NCBI RefSeq assembly: GCF_014905395.1
Contig: NZ_BNDT01000002.1
Span: 124,001-188,000 of the forward strand
Source of the DNA: Lactococcus taiwanensis
GTDB taxonomy: Bacteria; Bacillota; Bacilli; Lactobacillales; Streptococcaceae
Reading direction: 5' to 3'
DNA: 64,000 nucleotides
The notes under the pieces are model-generated. The model did no database searches and was not told the DNA's origin. It saw nothing but the letters and a program-made list of their open reading frames with translations. Position 1 is the first letter of the stretch. The number at the start of each line of letters is the position of its first letter. The translations under genes and the position numbers were made by a program. Shown piece after piece: positions 35,788-44,569 of the stretch.

Positions 35788-37631
35788 TGCGAGGCAGTCA
35801 ATTGAATCGTGGAGGCAAGGGAGCGGGGCGTTTTAGTAAAGCTGCCCGCCCTCAAAATTTTTGGCCAACACTGATACGCTTATTTAAGTACATGAGAAGA
35901 GATTTTTGGGGTGTCCTTTTTTCTCTTTTGATTGCTGCTGTATCAGTCCTCCTCTCTGTACAAGCTCCAAAGATTCTGGGAGAGGCGACCACGGTTATCT
36001 TTAATGGGGTTACTCAAGGGTTTCAGAAAAATACGGCCCCCGACATAAATATGACCAAAGTGACCATGATTTTAAGTGAAGTTGCTGTGATATATCTGAT
36101 CAGTTTTGTGTCCGGTGTCGTACAGCAAAGCATTATGACTCGAATTTCTCAGCGGACGGTTTATGCTTTGCGCCGTGCTTTTAAAGCTAAAATGCAAAAG
36201 TTACCTGTGGCTTACTATGACACGCACAATAACGGTGATATCATGAGTCGGATGATTAACGATATGGATAATATTTCAGGAACACTCAATCAAACCCTCA
36301 TACAATTGGTAACCTCCGTTTTACAGTTTGTTGGAACAATCTACTTTATGCTTACAATTTCTTGGCAGTTAGCACTTGTAGCTTTTGTTACAGTACCGCT
36401 TGCGATGCTGACAGTGAGGATTGTAGCGCCTTTATCCCAAAAATATTTTTCAGAGCAACAAAAAAATCTTGGCTTACTCAATAATCAAATCGAAGAAAAC
36501 TATGCTGGACATACCGTAATTAAGAGCTTCAATCATGAAAAAAAAGCTCAGGAAGCCTTTGATCAGCAAAATGAAGCCTTTTATCAAGTCGCGTGGAAAG
36601 CTCAGGTTGTCTCTACTTTGATTTATCCTACCATGCGTTTTATTAATAATTTAGACTATTTAGCGATGGCTGTGATCGGTGGACTTAAGGTCATCTCAGG
36701 GACGGTCAATCTGGGCGATGTACAAGCGATGCTCCAATATACCAATCAATTTGCTCAACCTATTACCAATATTTCAAACATGATGAACACCATCCAAGCC
36801 ACAGTTGCTTCAGCTGAGCGGATATTTGAAGTTTTAGATGAAGAAGAACTTGTCGAGCTACCTCTTGCATCGGTAAAAGTTACTGACAGCATGGTCAGTA
36901 CTCCACCTTTTATCCGTTTTGATCAAGTGGGCTTTAGTTATAATGATGAGCAACCTTTGATGACGCAGGTAAATTTTGAGGTTGAAAAAGGAGAAATGAT
37001 CGCGATTGTAGGTCCTACTGGTGCTGGGAAAACAACATTGATTAATTTACTGGAGCGATTTTATGAGGTCACTTCGGGAAAAATCTCACGCAATGGAGTA
37101 GACATTCGGGCAATCAATCGTCAAGTGCTTCGTCAAAGCATGGCCATGGTCCTTCAAGAAACCTGGCTCTTTAGTGGCACCATCTGGGATAATCTACGCT
37201 ACGGTCGGCTTGAAGCTACAGATGAAGAAGTACTCGCTGCAGCTAAAATGGCGCATGCTGATGAATTTATTACCACACTTCCTCAGGGCTATCAGACTGT
37301 CCTCAATGAAGAAGCAACAAATATTTCACAGGGACAACGCCAGCTTTTAACGATTGCCCGTGCTTTTTTGGCCAATCCCGAAATATTGATTTTAGATGAG
37401 GCGACTTCAAGTGTAGACACGCGCACAGAGCGGTTAATTCAAAGTGCCATGAACCGTCTGCTTGTGGGGCGTACCAGCTTTGTCGTTGCACACCGCCTTT
37501 CAACCATTCGTGAAGCGGATCAGATCTTGGTAATGAATAAAGGAAATATCGTAGAAACGGGGACCCATGAGGAACTCCTCGCCCAAGAAGGGATGTATGC
37601 CGACCTCTATAATTCACAATTTGCTGGCTGA
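35784..37631 (+). CDS. Heterodimeric ABC multidrug exporter, catalytic subunit
   Basis: A 615-aa half-transporter: basic N-terminal extension, six membrane segments, Walker A GPTGAGKTT near 408, signature-region ISQGQRQLLTIARAF and canonical Walker B ILILDEATSSVD near 533 with the catalytic Glu. It pairs with the preceding degenerate subunit to form an exporter of the LmrCD/BmrCD type; the substrate is unknown. GGAGG lies 8 nt before ATG 35784 within the upstream gene. Its TGA stop is supplied by an ACTGAC palindrome. Confidence 0.93.
   Translation: MMRGSQLNRGGKGAGRFSKAARPQNFWPTLIRLFKYMRRDFWGVLFSLLIAAVSVLLSVQAPKILGEATTVIFNGVTQGFQKNTAPDINMTKVTMILSEVAVIYLISFVSGVVQQSIMTRISQRTVYALRRAFKAKMQKLPVAYYDTHNNGDIMSRMINDMDNISGTLNQTLIQLVTSVLQFVGTIYFMLTISWQLALVAFVTVPLAMLTVRIVAPLSQKYFSEQQKNLGLLNNQIEENYAGHTVIKSFNHEKKAQEAFDQQNEAFYQVAWKAQVVSTLIYPTMRFINNLDYLAMAVIGGLKVISGTVNLGDVQAMLQYTNQFAQPITNISNMMNTIQATVASAERIFEVLDEEELVELPLASVKVTDSMVSTPPFIRFDQVGFSYNDEQPLMTQVNFEVEKGEMIAIVGPTGAGKTTLINLLERFYEVTSGKISRNGVDIRAINRQVLRQSMAMVLQETWLFSGTIWDNLRYGRLEATDEEVLAAAKMAHADEFITTLPQGYQTVLNEEATNISQGQRQLLTIARAFLANPEILILDEATSSVDTRTERLIQSAMNRLLVGRTSFVVAHRLSTIREADQILVMNKGNIVETGTHEELLAQEGMYADLYNSQFAG
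36880..36901. repeat. ACTGAC palindrome inside the second ABC gene (perfect core)
   Basis: TTACTGAC-AGCATG-GTCAGTAC, read as VTDSMVS in the linker between membrane and nucleotide-binding domains. Confidence 0.88.
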
Positions 37632-37646
37632 CCAGCTCGTCAGTAA
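37625..37646. repeat. ACTGAC palindrome overlapping the ABC stop codon (perfect core)
   Basis: CTGAC-CAGCTC-GTCAG core; the TGA at 37629-37631 is the stop codon of the exporter gene. Confidence 0.88.
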
Positions 37647-37791
37647 ACTTTTTAACATAAATAATAAAAAAATAAGAATTTGCAGCAGGCAAATTCTTTT
37701 TTGCATCTTGCTTTATTTAATTTTTTAAAAATAGTATAATAAAATTATAAGAAAAAGATGAAAAAACGTAACTCGCAGAAAGGAGTCTCAT

Positions 37792-38298
37792 ATGTTTGCA
37801 GGATCGTATAAAACAAAAGCTCATCGTCTCTATCTCTCTCGACTTGGAATGGTCGGTTCCGTCATCAGCTTTTTGATGCTAACACTGATGATTCAATGGC
37901 CACTGCTTCAATCAGAACGTGAATTTTCTAATTTTAGTTTAGTAATGCTTTGGGTAGCGCCCGTTCTCATCTCGTTTGGCTTTGCGGGTATTTACTACGG
38001 TATCGCTCGTTGGCGTGCTACCAAAAATAACCTCAGCTATAGTTTTGGGGTGATCCACCACTGGACATTAGCTAGCCTGTTGCCCGTTGCGGCGTTGGTT
38101 TCGCTCGCAGAGTATTTTATGTTACAACCTGTCCCGACCGCTTTCATTGACTCGGCTGGTTTAATTATTGCTTTGGGTGTGTATCTGATGCTTCTAGTGA
38201 GCCATCGGACGATTGAGCGGCACAACCAAATCCTTCTCTTCTCCTATGGCTTTTATGCCCTTGCAGCGACACTCCAAGTTGTCTTGATGCTACTCTAA
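37792..38298 (+). CDS. Four-helix integral membrane protein, unknown
   Basis: A 168-aa protein with four hydrophobic segments (about 18-38, 50-70, 86-106 and 120-165) and short basic loops (RWRATKNN, SHRTIERHNQ). I do not recognise the family. It has an AAAGGAG ribosome site and a TATAAT-like -10 about 50 nt upstream, and ends at its own terminator, so it is a separate transcription unit behind the exporter. Confidence 0.75.
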   Translation: MFAGSYKTKAHRLYLSRLGMVGSVISFLMLTLMIQWPLLQSEREFSNFSLVMLWVAPVLISFGFAGIYYGIARWRATKNNLSYSFGVIHHWTLASLLPVAALVSLAEYFMLQPVPTAFIDSAGLIIALGVYLMLLVSHRTIERHNQILLFSYGFYALAATLQVVLMLL

Positions 38299-38325
38299 CT
38301 CACGTATTCTCGTCTACTTGAAATG

Positions 38326-38357
38326 ACCAATCCTGTTTAGTGGGATTGGTTGTTTTT
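38326..38357 (+). terminator. Terminator
   Basis: ACCAATCC...GGATTGGT stem with a T-run. Confidence 0.85.
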
Positions 38358-38427
38358 TGCGTCGTTTTTTTACTTCAAGCTGAGAGTTTTTGTTATAATG
38401 AAGACAAGATTAGCTGAAAGGAGTCTC

Positions 38428-39099
38428 ATGTTTAATAAAGGAAAAGATAACAGTAATTATTCAGAAAAAGATGCAAACAGGTCTCAGGAAAAATCAGAAG
38501 GTTTTGATGAATTTTTCAATCAAGTTTTGCTTAAAATGCCAGCCAAATCCGCAACACTTATCCGGAACTCCCTTGGGCAAACTAAAGTGAAAGCCGAAGC
38601 CTTTTTAGCCAAAAATGGAGAAAAGTTGGATCATCTTTTTGATGAATATTTAAAAAATGTTGATGAAGTTACACGTCGTAAGTGTCATGAGACCATTCAT
38701 TTTGCGACATTAGCAGCTGCTATCGTCGGCTTTTCTCCCATTCCTTTTTCTGATGCCTTTTTGCTGGTACCCATCCAATTGACAATGATGATGCGCCTTC
38801 ATAAATTATTTGGTGCCTCTTGGTCTGAGGGGCTTGCCAAAGGCTTTACAAAAGAACTTGTCGTGGTTGGTTTGGGACGAAGTGTCGTAGGAAACGTTAT
38901 TAAGTTTGTGCCTGCAGTAGGAACGGTTACAGGAGGCATAATCAATGCCACTGTTGCTACGACGATTACAGAAACATTGGGTTGGGTAACCGTCAAAATG
39001 CTTAATGATGGTGAAGATATTTTTAATGATGTCTTAACGTTTCAAGGGCAATTTAAAGGATTGCTCAAAAAAATTCAAAAATCAAGAAACACCAAATAA
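38428..39099 (+). CDS. DUF697-family protein
   Basis: A 223-aa protein: a charged N-terminal helix region (to about 100) followed by a DUF697-type C-terminal domain with two amphipathic/hydrophobic helices (AAAIVGFSPIPFSDAFLLVPIQ and the Gly/Val-rich VVVGLGRSVVGNVIKFVPAVG). Related domains occur beside GTPases in YcjF-like proteins and often associate with membranes. The function is unknown. ATG 38428 has an AAAGGAG site 7 nt upstream; the frame is open upstream but unsupported. Confidence 0.78.
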   Translation: MFNKGKDNSNYSEKDANRSQEKSEGFDEFFNQVLLKMPAKSATLIRNSLGQTKVKAEAFLAKNGEKLDHLFDEYLKNVDEVTRRKCHETIHFATLAAAIVGFSPIPFSDAFLLVPIQLTMMMRLHKLFGASWSEGLAKGFTKELVVVGLGRSVVGNVIKFVPAVGTVTGGIINATVATTITETLGWVTVKMLNDGEDIFNDVLTFQGQFKGLLKKIQKSRNTK

Positions 39100-39124
39100 A
39101 AAAAGAAGGCTTAGCCTTCTTTTT
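39100..39124. terminator. Bidirectional terminator
   Basis: AAAAAGAAGGC-TTA-GCCTTCTTTTT between convergent genes. Confidence 0.88.
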
Positions 39125-40143
39125 TATTTTTTAAAACCATTTTCCAAAATTTCAATGACTGTCAGCATTTGTTCATCACTGACCAGCTTGTCAGCACCAT
39201 TGATAATTGAAGCATAAGCAGCATCATAAACGCGTGCATAATCACCAGCGACTGTTGGAATCGTTTTAACAATACGGTCTCCGTTTTGGTTGTAGTAGGT
39301 CAGATTTCCAAAGTCTGCTGGACTATCTTGGCCAAAGCCTGCAGAACCTGGCATCATGCCTAATTTCAGATCATTTTCTTGTTGATCAACATCCTGTTTA
39401 ATGAAAGTGCCCCGTGTTCCGTAGACTACCCATTTTGGATGAGGAAGGGCAGCAACTTCAGTCGCAGCTACAGTCGCACGTAAGTTAGGATAGAGCAGGT
39501 TGACTGAAAAATAATCATCTACGCTGTCTTTATCGCGTGTAGAACGAATATCATATTGCACTTGCTGTGGTTGACCAAAGAGCGAAACCATTTGATCGAC
39601 CATGTGAACCCCGTGCCCATACCAAGCCCCATCAAAATTTTTACCTGGTTGTGCATCATTAGGGCGAAAATGATCCATATTGACAGTGATATCAATAAGT
39701 TCACCTAAATAGCCTTTTTCAATGACAGATTGAACAGTTAAGAAATCACTGTCAAAACGTCGATTTTGGAAAGGCATAAAGAATAAGTCCTTAGAGCGAG
39801 CAATTTCAACTAACTCCTTAGCCTGTGCTAAAGTCTCAACCAATGGCTTATCACATAACACGTTTTTGCCGCCTAAAAGTAACTGTTTCGCGAAATCATA
39901 ATGAGCGAAGGCTGGGGTTACGATGACTGCTAAATCAATGCTTTCATCGTTGATGATATCATTGATATCTGTTGAAAAAAGCGTTCCTTCAGCCTCAAGC
40001 AGAGCTTGCTCGGGACGCTTTCCTAAAGTACGGTTAACCACCCGCTTGATGACGATGTTTTCACGAGTTCTAACAAAGGGAATATGATAGCGATTGGTGG
40101 ATTTACCAAAGCCTACATAGGCGATATTAAGCTTTTTTGTCAT
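39124..40143 (-). CDS. Gfo/Idh/MocA-family oxidoreductase
   Basis: A 339-aa NAD(P)-dependent sugar/inositol dehydrogenase-like protein. The N-terminal Rossmann strand NIAYVGFGKSTNRYH, the AVIVTPAFAHYDFAK and GKNVLCDKPLVETLAQA segment with the catalytic Lys in DKP, and the GVHMVDQM helix are family hallmarks. The substrate is unknown. Start at ATG 40143 with a GGAGAAC ribosome site; the longer frame to 40197 overlaps a real small gene. It carries one ACTGAC palindrome near its 3' end. Confidence 0.9.
   Translation of the reverse strand: MTKKLNIAYVGFGKSTNRYHIPFVRTRENIVIKRVVNRTLGKRPEQALLEAEGTLFSTDINDIINDESIDLAVIVTPAFAHYDFAKQLLLGGKNVLCDKPLVETLAQAKELVEIARSKDLFFMPFQNRRFDSDFLTVQSVIEKGYLGELIDITVNMDHFRPNDAQPGKNFDGAWYGHGVHMVDQMVSLFGQPQQVQYDIRSTRDKDSVDDYFSVNLLYPNLRATVAATEVAALPHPKWVVYGTRGTFIKQDVDQQENDLKLGMMPGSAGFGQDSPADFGNLTYYNQNGDRIVKTIPTVAGDYARVYDAAYASIINGADKLVSDEQMLTVIEILENGFKK
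39176..39197. repeat. ACTGAC palindrome inside the oxidoreductase gene (perfect core)
   Basis: TCACTGAC-CAGCTT-GTCAGCAC, read on the minus strand as ADKLVSDE. Confidence 0.87.
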
Positions 40144-40294
40144 TCTTTTTGTTCTCCATTTTTTCGCGTAGGGCAGCGATTTTAGCTTGCGTCGCATTTT
40201 TAGTATTGATACCTTTTCCGCCTACCGTTGAGTTTTTTTCATGAAATTTTCCGACAGCTTGCTGTCCTTTGTGATCGAGTTGATATTTTCCCAT
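40127..40294 (-). CDS. Small basic protein, 55 aa
   Basis: ATG 40294, with AGGAAA 9 nt upstream, encodes 55 residues beginning MGKYQLDHKGQQAVGKFHEK and ending in a Lys-rich tail (NKKNDKKA). It overlaps the start of the oxidoreductase gene by 17 bp in another frame, which suggests coupled translation. No membrane segment; strongly charged. Family not recognised. Its start, ribosome site and composition look like a real gene. Confidence 0.6.
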   Translation of the reverse strand: MGKYQLDHKGQQAVGKFHEKNSTVGGKGINTKNATQAKIAALREKMENKKNDKKA

Positions 40295-40326
40295 TAGAAA
40301 ATGTTTCCTATCGTTTTTTCTAGCAG

Positions 40327-40348
40327 ATGCTGACAGGTCTGTCAGCGT
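40327..40348. repeat. ACTGAC palindrome, intergenic (perfect core), T-run
   Basis: GCTGAC-AGGTCT-GTCAGC followed by TTTTTTT on the plus strand, between luxS and the small gene; paired with the copy 38 bp away. Confidence 0.87.
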
Positions 40349-40364
40349 TTTTTTAATAAAAAAT

Positions 40365-40386
40365 TTACTGACAGGTCGGTCAGTAA
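40365..40386. repeat. ACTGAC palindrome, intergenic, perfect 8-bp arms
   Basis: TTACTGAC-AGGTCG-GTCAGTAA, 38 bp from the previous copy. Confidence 0.92.
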
Positions 40387-40423
40387 ATTCCAGAGCGCTC
40401 CAGCAGTCCCCAACGTAAAAATT

Positions 40424-40900
40424 TTAAATAACTTTACGTTCGTAAGGGTCAGTGGAGATTCCTTCAGCAAGAATTTTTTTAGCCCATTCTTTTGCTCCAA
40501 AAAGGGAGTGATTACGGTAATTTCCGCATTCTTTTTCAGCAACACCAGGGACATTATCCCAGCCAAAAGTATCGCCAGCCAATTCTTCAAGAGAAGACTT
40601 GATTACTTTAGCGATTTCTTCTGAACTATGTTCACCCCACATAATCATGTGGAAACCAGTTTGACATCCAAAAGGTGAAAAGTCAATCATGCCGTCAATT
40701 CGGTCACGAATCAAACTTGCCATAGAGTGTTCAATAGTATGTAAAGCTGCCATTCCGATTGCATTAGCGTTAGGCTGTACAAAACGAACATCAAAATTTG
40801 TTATTACATCGCCGCTTGGTCCTGATTCAGCACCGATTAAACGCACATAGGGTGCGAGAACTTTTGTGTGATCCAGTTGGAAAGATTCTACTTCTGCCAT
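40424..40900 (-). CDS. luxS: S-ribosylhomocysteine lyase
   Basis: LuxS cleaves S-ribosylhomocysteine to homocysteine and DPD, the precursor of autoinducer-2. The 158-aa protein has the metal-binding HTIEH (His54, Glu57, His58), Cys79 in SPFGCQTGF as the conserved catalytic position, and Cys125 as the third zinc ligand. ATG 40900 is used with its GGAG ribosome site; the upstream in-frame ATG adds residues not found in the family. Monocistronic. Confidence 0.97.
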   Translation of the reverse strand: MAEVESFQLDHTKVLAPYVRLIGAESGPSGDVITNFDVRFVQPNANAIGMAALHTIEHSMASLIRDRIDGMIDFSPFGCQTGFHMIMWGEHSSEEIAKVIKSSLEELAGDTFGWDNVPGVAEKECGNYRNHSLFGAKEWAKKILAEGISTDPYERKVI

Positions 40901-41054
40901 AATTATATCTCCTTTAATGCTTTCTCTAAGCTTCATTCTAGCAATTTAAAGTTTAAAAATCAAATGGGGAGGATGTAGTAACAGATTAAAGGGGAGTGCT
41001 TACATTCATTTTTAAGCGAAATCTTTTTTTATTTTTATTATAAAGTGGTAAAAT

Positions 41055-41068
41055 AACGTTATAACGTT
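41055..41068. promoter_or_regulatory. Perfect 14-bp palindrome upstream of the aldo/keto reductase
   Basis: AACGTTATAACGTT lies just downstream of a GGTAAAAT -10-like element and about 95 bp before the reductase ATG. Candidate operator for an unidentified regulator. Confidence 0.45.
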
Positions 41069-41163
41069 TACAAAAGTAGTTGGAAAACAACCTGTGCGAC
41101 GCATGCACAGCAGTTTATCCTCATTCTACTTGGCGCTTGGCTTACTATAAAAGGAGAATACAT

Positions 41164-42009
41164 ATGACTTTAACAGATACTTATACCTTAAATAACGGCG
41201 TAAAAATTCCTAAAGTTGGTTTTGGAACATGGCAATCTAAAAGTGGGGAAGAAGCCTACAATGCTGTGAAAGTGGCCCTCGAGTCAGGTTACCGTCATAT
41301 TGATACTGCGGCAGTCTATGGCAATGAGGAATCCGTCGGAAAAGCAATTGCTGACTCTGGTATTGCGCGCGATGAACTTTTTGTGACCACAAAACTTTGG
41401 GGCGTAGGAACAACAGAGGACGCTGCGAAAGCCTTGGATGAATCCTTGAAAAAATTGGGACTGGATTATGTTGATTTGTACCTCATTCATTGGCCAAATC
41501 CTAAAGCATTCCGCCCTGATTTTGAAACACGTAATCTTGCAGTTTGGAAAGCCATGGAAGCAGGCTTAAAAGCTGGTAAAATCCGTGCAATTGGTGTTTC
41601 AAACTTCCACCCACGTCACCTAAAACCATTGTTGAAATTTGCTGAAATTAAGCCAGCAGTTAACCAAATTATGGTTAACCCAAGTGATCAACAAGAAGAA
41701 ATTGTAAGTTTTAATGTTGACAACAATATCTTGACTGAGGCTTACAGCCCACTTGGAACAGGTAAAATCTTTGAAGTTCCAGAACTTGCAGACTTGGCAA
41801 GTAAATACAACAAGAGTATTGCTCAAGTGGTATTGCGTTGGTCTCTTCACAAAGGATATTTACCACTTCCTAAATCAGTAACCCCTGCAAGAATTAAAGA
41901 AAATGCAGAAATCTTTGATTTTGATTTAAGTATTGAAGATATTGCTTTTATTGACAGCCTTCATGGAAAAGCTGGTTTGGCTAAAAACCCTGATGAAGTT
42001 GATTTCTAA
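41164..42009 (+). CDS. Aldo/keto reductase
   Basis: A 281-aa NADPH-dependent reductase of the AKR superfamily. It shows GFGTWQ, HIDTAAVYGNEESVG (Asp and the proton-donor Tyr), FVTTKLW (Lys), HWPNP (His) and the cofactor-binding LPKSVTPARIKEN. It reduces aldehydes or ketones; similar bacterial enzymes act on methylglyoxal or 2,5-diketogluconate. ATG 41164 has an AAAAGGAG site. It is monocistronic, with a palindromic operator candidate upstream and a long terminator downstream. Confidence 0.93.
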   Translation: MTLTDTYTLNNGVKIPKVGFGTWQSKSGEEAYNAVKVALESGYRHIDTAAVYGNEESVGKAIADSGIARDELFVTTKLWGVGTTEDAAKALDESLKKLGLDYVDLYLIHWPNPKAFRPDFETRNLAVWKAMEAGLKAGKIRAIGVSNFHPRHLKPLLKFAEIKPAVNQIMVNPSDQQEEIVSFNVDNNILTEAYSPLGTGKIFEVPELADLASKYNKSIAQVVLRWSLHKGYLPLPKSVTPARIKENAEIFDFDLSIEDIAFIDSLHGKAGLAKNPDEVDF

Positions 42010-42027
42010 GTTAATACTTCTCAAAAT

Positions 42028-42063
42028 GACAAAAGAACTGTGTGTTAGCGCAGTTCTTTTGTC
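42028..42063 (+). terminator. Terminator
   Basis: A 13-bp stem GACAAAAGAACTG...CAGTTCTTTTGTC. Confidence 0.85.
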
Positions 42064-42120
42064 TTAGAAAAAATAAATGATATAATAAATAAAAATCACA
42101 GCGCATAAAGGAGAAAACCA

Positions 42121-42633
42121 ATGAAAAAGGCCTTGATATTAGTGGATTTTCAGAATGATTTTATTGATGGAAGCTTAGGAACACCCGAAGCACAAAAAAT
42201 CGTCCCTACTGTTTTAGAAAAACTAAAAACCTATCCTGAAGCTTGTCGTTTTGCAACAAAGGACACACATTTTGAAGATTACCTCTCTACGCAAGAAGGG
42301 AAAAACTTACCTGTTTTGCATTGCCAAAAAGGAACACTGGGATGGGAAATACGCAAGGAAGCACAAGTTGGTTACGCTAAAGTCTTTGAAAAGACAACAT
42401 TTGGCTCGCTTGAACTGGCCCAATATATCAAGGAGGAGGCATTTGATGCAGTAGAGCTCATCGGGATTTGTACAGATATTTGCGTGGTATCTAATGCCTT
42501 ACTGATTAAAGCCTATGCGCCCGAAGTCAAAATAAGTGTTGATGCTTCTTGTTGTGCAGGAGTCTCTCCTGAAAAACATCAAGCAGCACTAGAAACACTA
42601 CGATCTTGCCAAGTAGAGGTTACCAATGCTTAA
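42121..42633 (+). CDS. Isochorismatase-family hydrolase, probable nicotinamidase
   Basis: A 170-aa cysteine hydrolase. LILVDFQNDFIDG carries the catalytic Asp, FATKDTHF the Lys region, and GICTDICVVSNAL the nucleophilic Cys. By motif and length it most resembles PncA-type nicotinamidases, which convert nicotinamide to nicotinic acid for NAD salvage. AAAGGAG ribosome site and a TATAAT -10 about 40 nt upstream. Confidence 0.83.
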   Translation: MKKALILVDFQNDFIDGSLGTPEAQKIVPTVLEKLKTYPEACRFATKDTHFEDYLSTQEGKNLPVLHCQKGTLGWEIRKEAQVGYAKVFEKTTFGSLELAQYIKEEAFDAVELIGICTDICVVSNALLIKAYAPEVKISVDASCCAGVSPEKHQAALETLRSCQVEVTNA

Positions 42634-42723
42634 ACGAGGATGTAGGGGGGAGTTGTGGATTCTTATTCACTTCATTGATCAGCTTTCTTGATGAAATAGG
42701 AAGAATGGCAATACAAACATTCT

Positions 42724-42748
42724 AAAAAGCCCCTTTTTGGGGCTTTTT
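42724..42748. terminator. Terminator
   Basis: AAAAAGCCCC-TTTTT-GGGGCTTTTT, after the nicotinamidase-like gene. Confidence 0.9.
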
Positions 42749-42776
42749 AATTCGTTATTTTTTCAAAAGAGGAAAT

Positions 42777-42805
42777 AAAAAAACTACGCTAAGCGTAGTT
42801 TTTTG
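42777..42805 (-). terminator. Autolysin gene terminator
   Basis: AACTACGC-TAA-GCGTAGTT with A- and T-rich flanks, immediately beyond the autolysin stop on the minus strand. Confidence 0.85.
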
Positions 42806-42809
42806 TGGT

Positions 42810-44105
42810 TTATTTAATTCGTAAGTATTGTCCAATCAGGATGGTATCACTAGAAAGATGATTCCATGCCTTGATAGAAGCAACTGGCACACCTGTCTTT
42901 TGCGATAAGGCCCAAAGCGTGTCACCTTTGACTACTTTATGAATGGTAGAATTCGTAGCAGTGCTGGATGGCTTAGAAGTACTCGAAGGCTTTGAAGAAG
43001 CCGATGAAGAAGTTGTACTTCCTCCGCTTTGTGAGACAATCAAACTTTGACCAATATAAATTGTATCGCTAGTGAGGTGGTTCCAACTTTTCAATTGGGC
43101 TACGCTCGTTTTATAGCGAACAGCGAGTGCCCAGAGGGTATCGCCCGATTTGACGGAAACTTTCGTCTGGCTTGCTGGTTTAGCTGGTGTGACAGAAGTT
43201 GTGGGTGTGGTAGTACTGGACGAAGAGGATGAACTATTTGTAGCACTACGGATTGTCAGCTTTTGTCCAATATAGATTGTCGTACTCTTAAGTTTATTGA
43301 GACTTTGGATTTGTGCAACACTGACGCCATATTTTTGTGAAATGCCCCAAAGGGTGTCGCCCGATTTTACAGCGTAGCTAGTGGTTGTTGCGTTGCCAGT
43401 GGAGGAGTTCCCGCTAGTTGTATGCGTTGGCGTGGTTGTGTTAGTTCCTGAAGTGGTGGAACCATCAAAACGGGTAAGATTATATTGGGAGATAATTCGA
43501 TTGAGTGAGGCACCATAGTTTGGATCTGTAGCATATTTACCAGTAAGGGCTGCTGTAGCTTGTTGATAAGTTGCTGCGTTAGCACGCCAGGCTTTTACGT
43601 AATAAGGACCATTCCCAAAATTAGTGGTTTTTAGGACATGGGCATTATCTTGAAAACTCTCATTGAAAGAAGGGTAAACACGAAACGGCATGTCTTTAGT
43701 TACCCATTTACCATTCAAGTATTCTTGGGTCTTGAAAACGACACTTTTTCCTTGATAAGTTCCTTGAATTCCAAATAAGTTATAGTAAGGTGCACGGGAA
43801 AGCTGGCTTGTTCCCCAGTTACTTTCTAAAATAGCTTGCGCTATCATGACGGATGGATAAAGTCCATTGGCATCAGCGACGGGTTTAGCAGAGGCTGCAA
43901 TACTCTCGATAAATGCTTCCGTCGAATTGGTAGCTGCTTGAACGATAGGCTGGGCCTGTTGCACTAAAAGATCGTGTGTTGTAGTCAGCGTACCAGCAAT
44001 TAGGACCGCCCCAGCGAATTTAGAGGCAGGTTTATGAAAAGTTAAAGGCTTTTTCGCCTTCTTTTTTAGATGTCTATTTTTTACTTTAACACGTGAAGCG
44101 GGCAT
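42810..44105 (-). CDS. acmA: AcmA-like N-acetylglucosaminidase with three LysM domains
   Basis: A 431-aa secreted peptidoglycan hydrolase. A long basic N-terminus and hydrophobic core form the signal (to about 60). The GH73 glucosaminidase domain (about 65-215) shows YPSVMIAQAILESNWGTSQL, with Glu as the likely acid. Three LysM repeats (about 245-290, 320-362, 388-431), each with SGDTLW or KGDTLW, are separated by Ser/Thr-rich linkers and bind peptidoglycan. This is the architecture of the major lactococcal autolysin AcmA, needed for cell separation. ATG 44105 has an AAAGGAAA site; the earlier ATG (44123) lacks one. Confidence 0.92.
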   Translation of the reverse strand: MPASRVKVKNRHLKKKAKKPLTFHKPASKFAGAVLIAGTLTTTHDLLVQQAQPIVQAATNSTEAFIESIAASAKPVADANGLYPSVMIAQAILESNWGTSQLSRAPYYNLFGIQGTYQGKSVVFKTQEYLNGKWVTKDMPFRVYPSFNESFQDNAHVLKTTNFGNGPYYVKAWRANAATYQQATAALTGKYATDPNYGASLNRIISQYNLTRFDGSTTSGTNTTTPTHTTSGNSSTGNATTTSYAVKSGDTLWGISQKYGVSVAQIQSLNKLKSTTIYIGQKLTIRSATNSSSSSSSTTTPTTSVTPAKPASQTKVSVKSGDTLWALAVRYKTSVAQLKSWNHLTSDTIYIGQSLIVSQSGGSTTSSSASSKPSSTSKPSSTATNSTIHKVVKGDTLWALSQKTGVPVASIKAWNHLSSDTILIGQYLRIK

Positions 44106-44569
44106 AAATCGTTTCCTTTCCATAGAGAAATTTTAAAATTACAAAATGAATACTCCTATTTTACCATGTAAGAAGCAATTTGTTATAACAAAATGACAAA
44201 AACATTAAAATAAAAGATTTCAATTGTATGGCGAATTGTAAACGATTTTTTTTGAAAGGCAACTATGATGTTTTTTAAAGTTGAAAAAATTTTCTTTAGC
44301 AATCGCCTGCAGTGGTCAACTTATCAGGCTGTCAGTAACTTCTTTTTCTTTTTGACAATTTTAAGCTTTAGAAATTCAGTTTTTAAACAAAACTATTACA
44401 TTTTTTAAACAAAACGCAGACATTTTTTCTGAGAGGGGTTGCAAAGTGCCTTAAGCCTTAAGCCACAAGATGTTGTATTCTTTTACATAATTACCTACTA
44501 TATATTGTGTTAAGTGTGAGAATTTGATAAAATAGTGAGGAAAGAATTTAGAGTGCACGAGGATAAAAA
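44106..44569. promoter_or_regulatory. Intergenic control region of nrdDG and the autolysin
   Basis: About 460 AT-rich bases between divergent genes. Contains a 14-bp direct repeat TTTTTAAACAAAAC at 44380 and 44402 (period 22 bp), a CCTTAAG doublet near 44450, two NrdR-like boxes, and the nrdD extended -10 (TG-A-TAAAAT, 44525-44533). No ORF seen. Confidence 0.6.
44463..44510 (+). promoter_or_regulatory. Tandem NrdR boxes upstream of nrdD
   Basis: CCACAAGATGTTGTAT (44463-44478) and CTACTATATATTGTGT (44495-44510) match the NrdR box pattern. They are spaced 32 bp, three helical turns, as is usual for NrdR control of ribonucleotide reductase genes. Confidence 0.8.

Noticed and set aside
44317-44338. 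Degenerate ACTGAC palindrome upstream of nrdD
   Set aside because: Only the right arm GTCAGTAA is intact; the left arm matches at about half its positions, so it was not counted.
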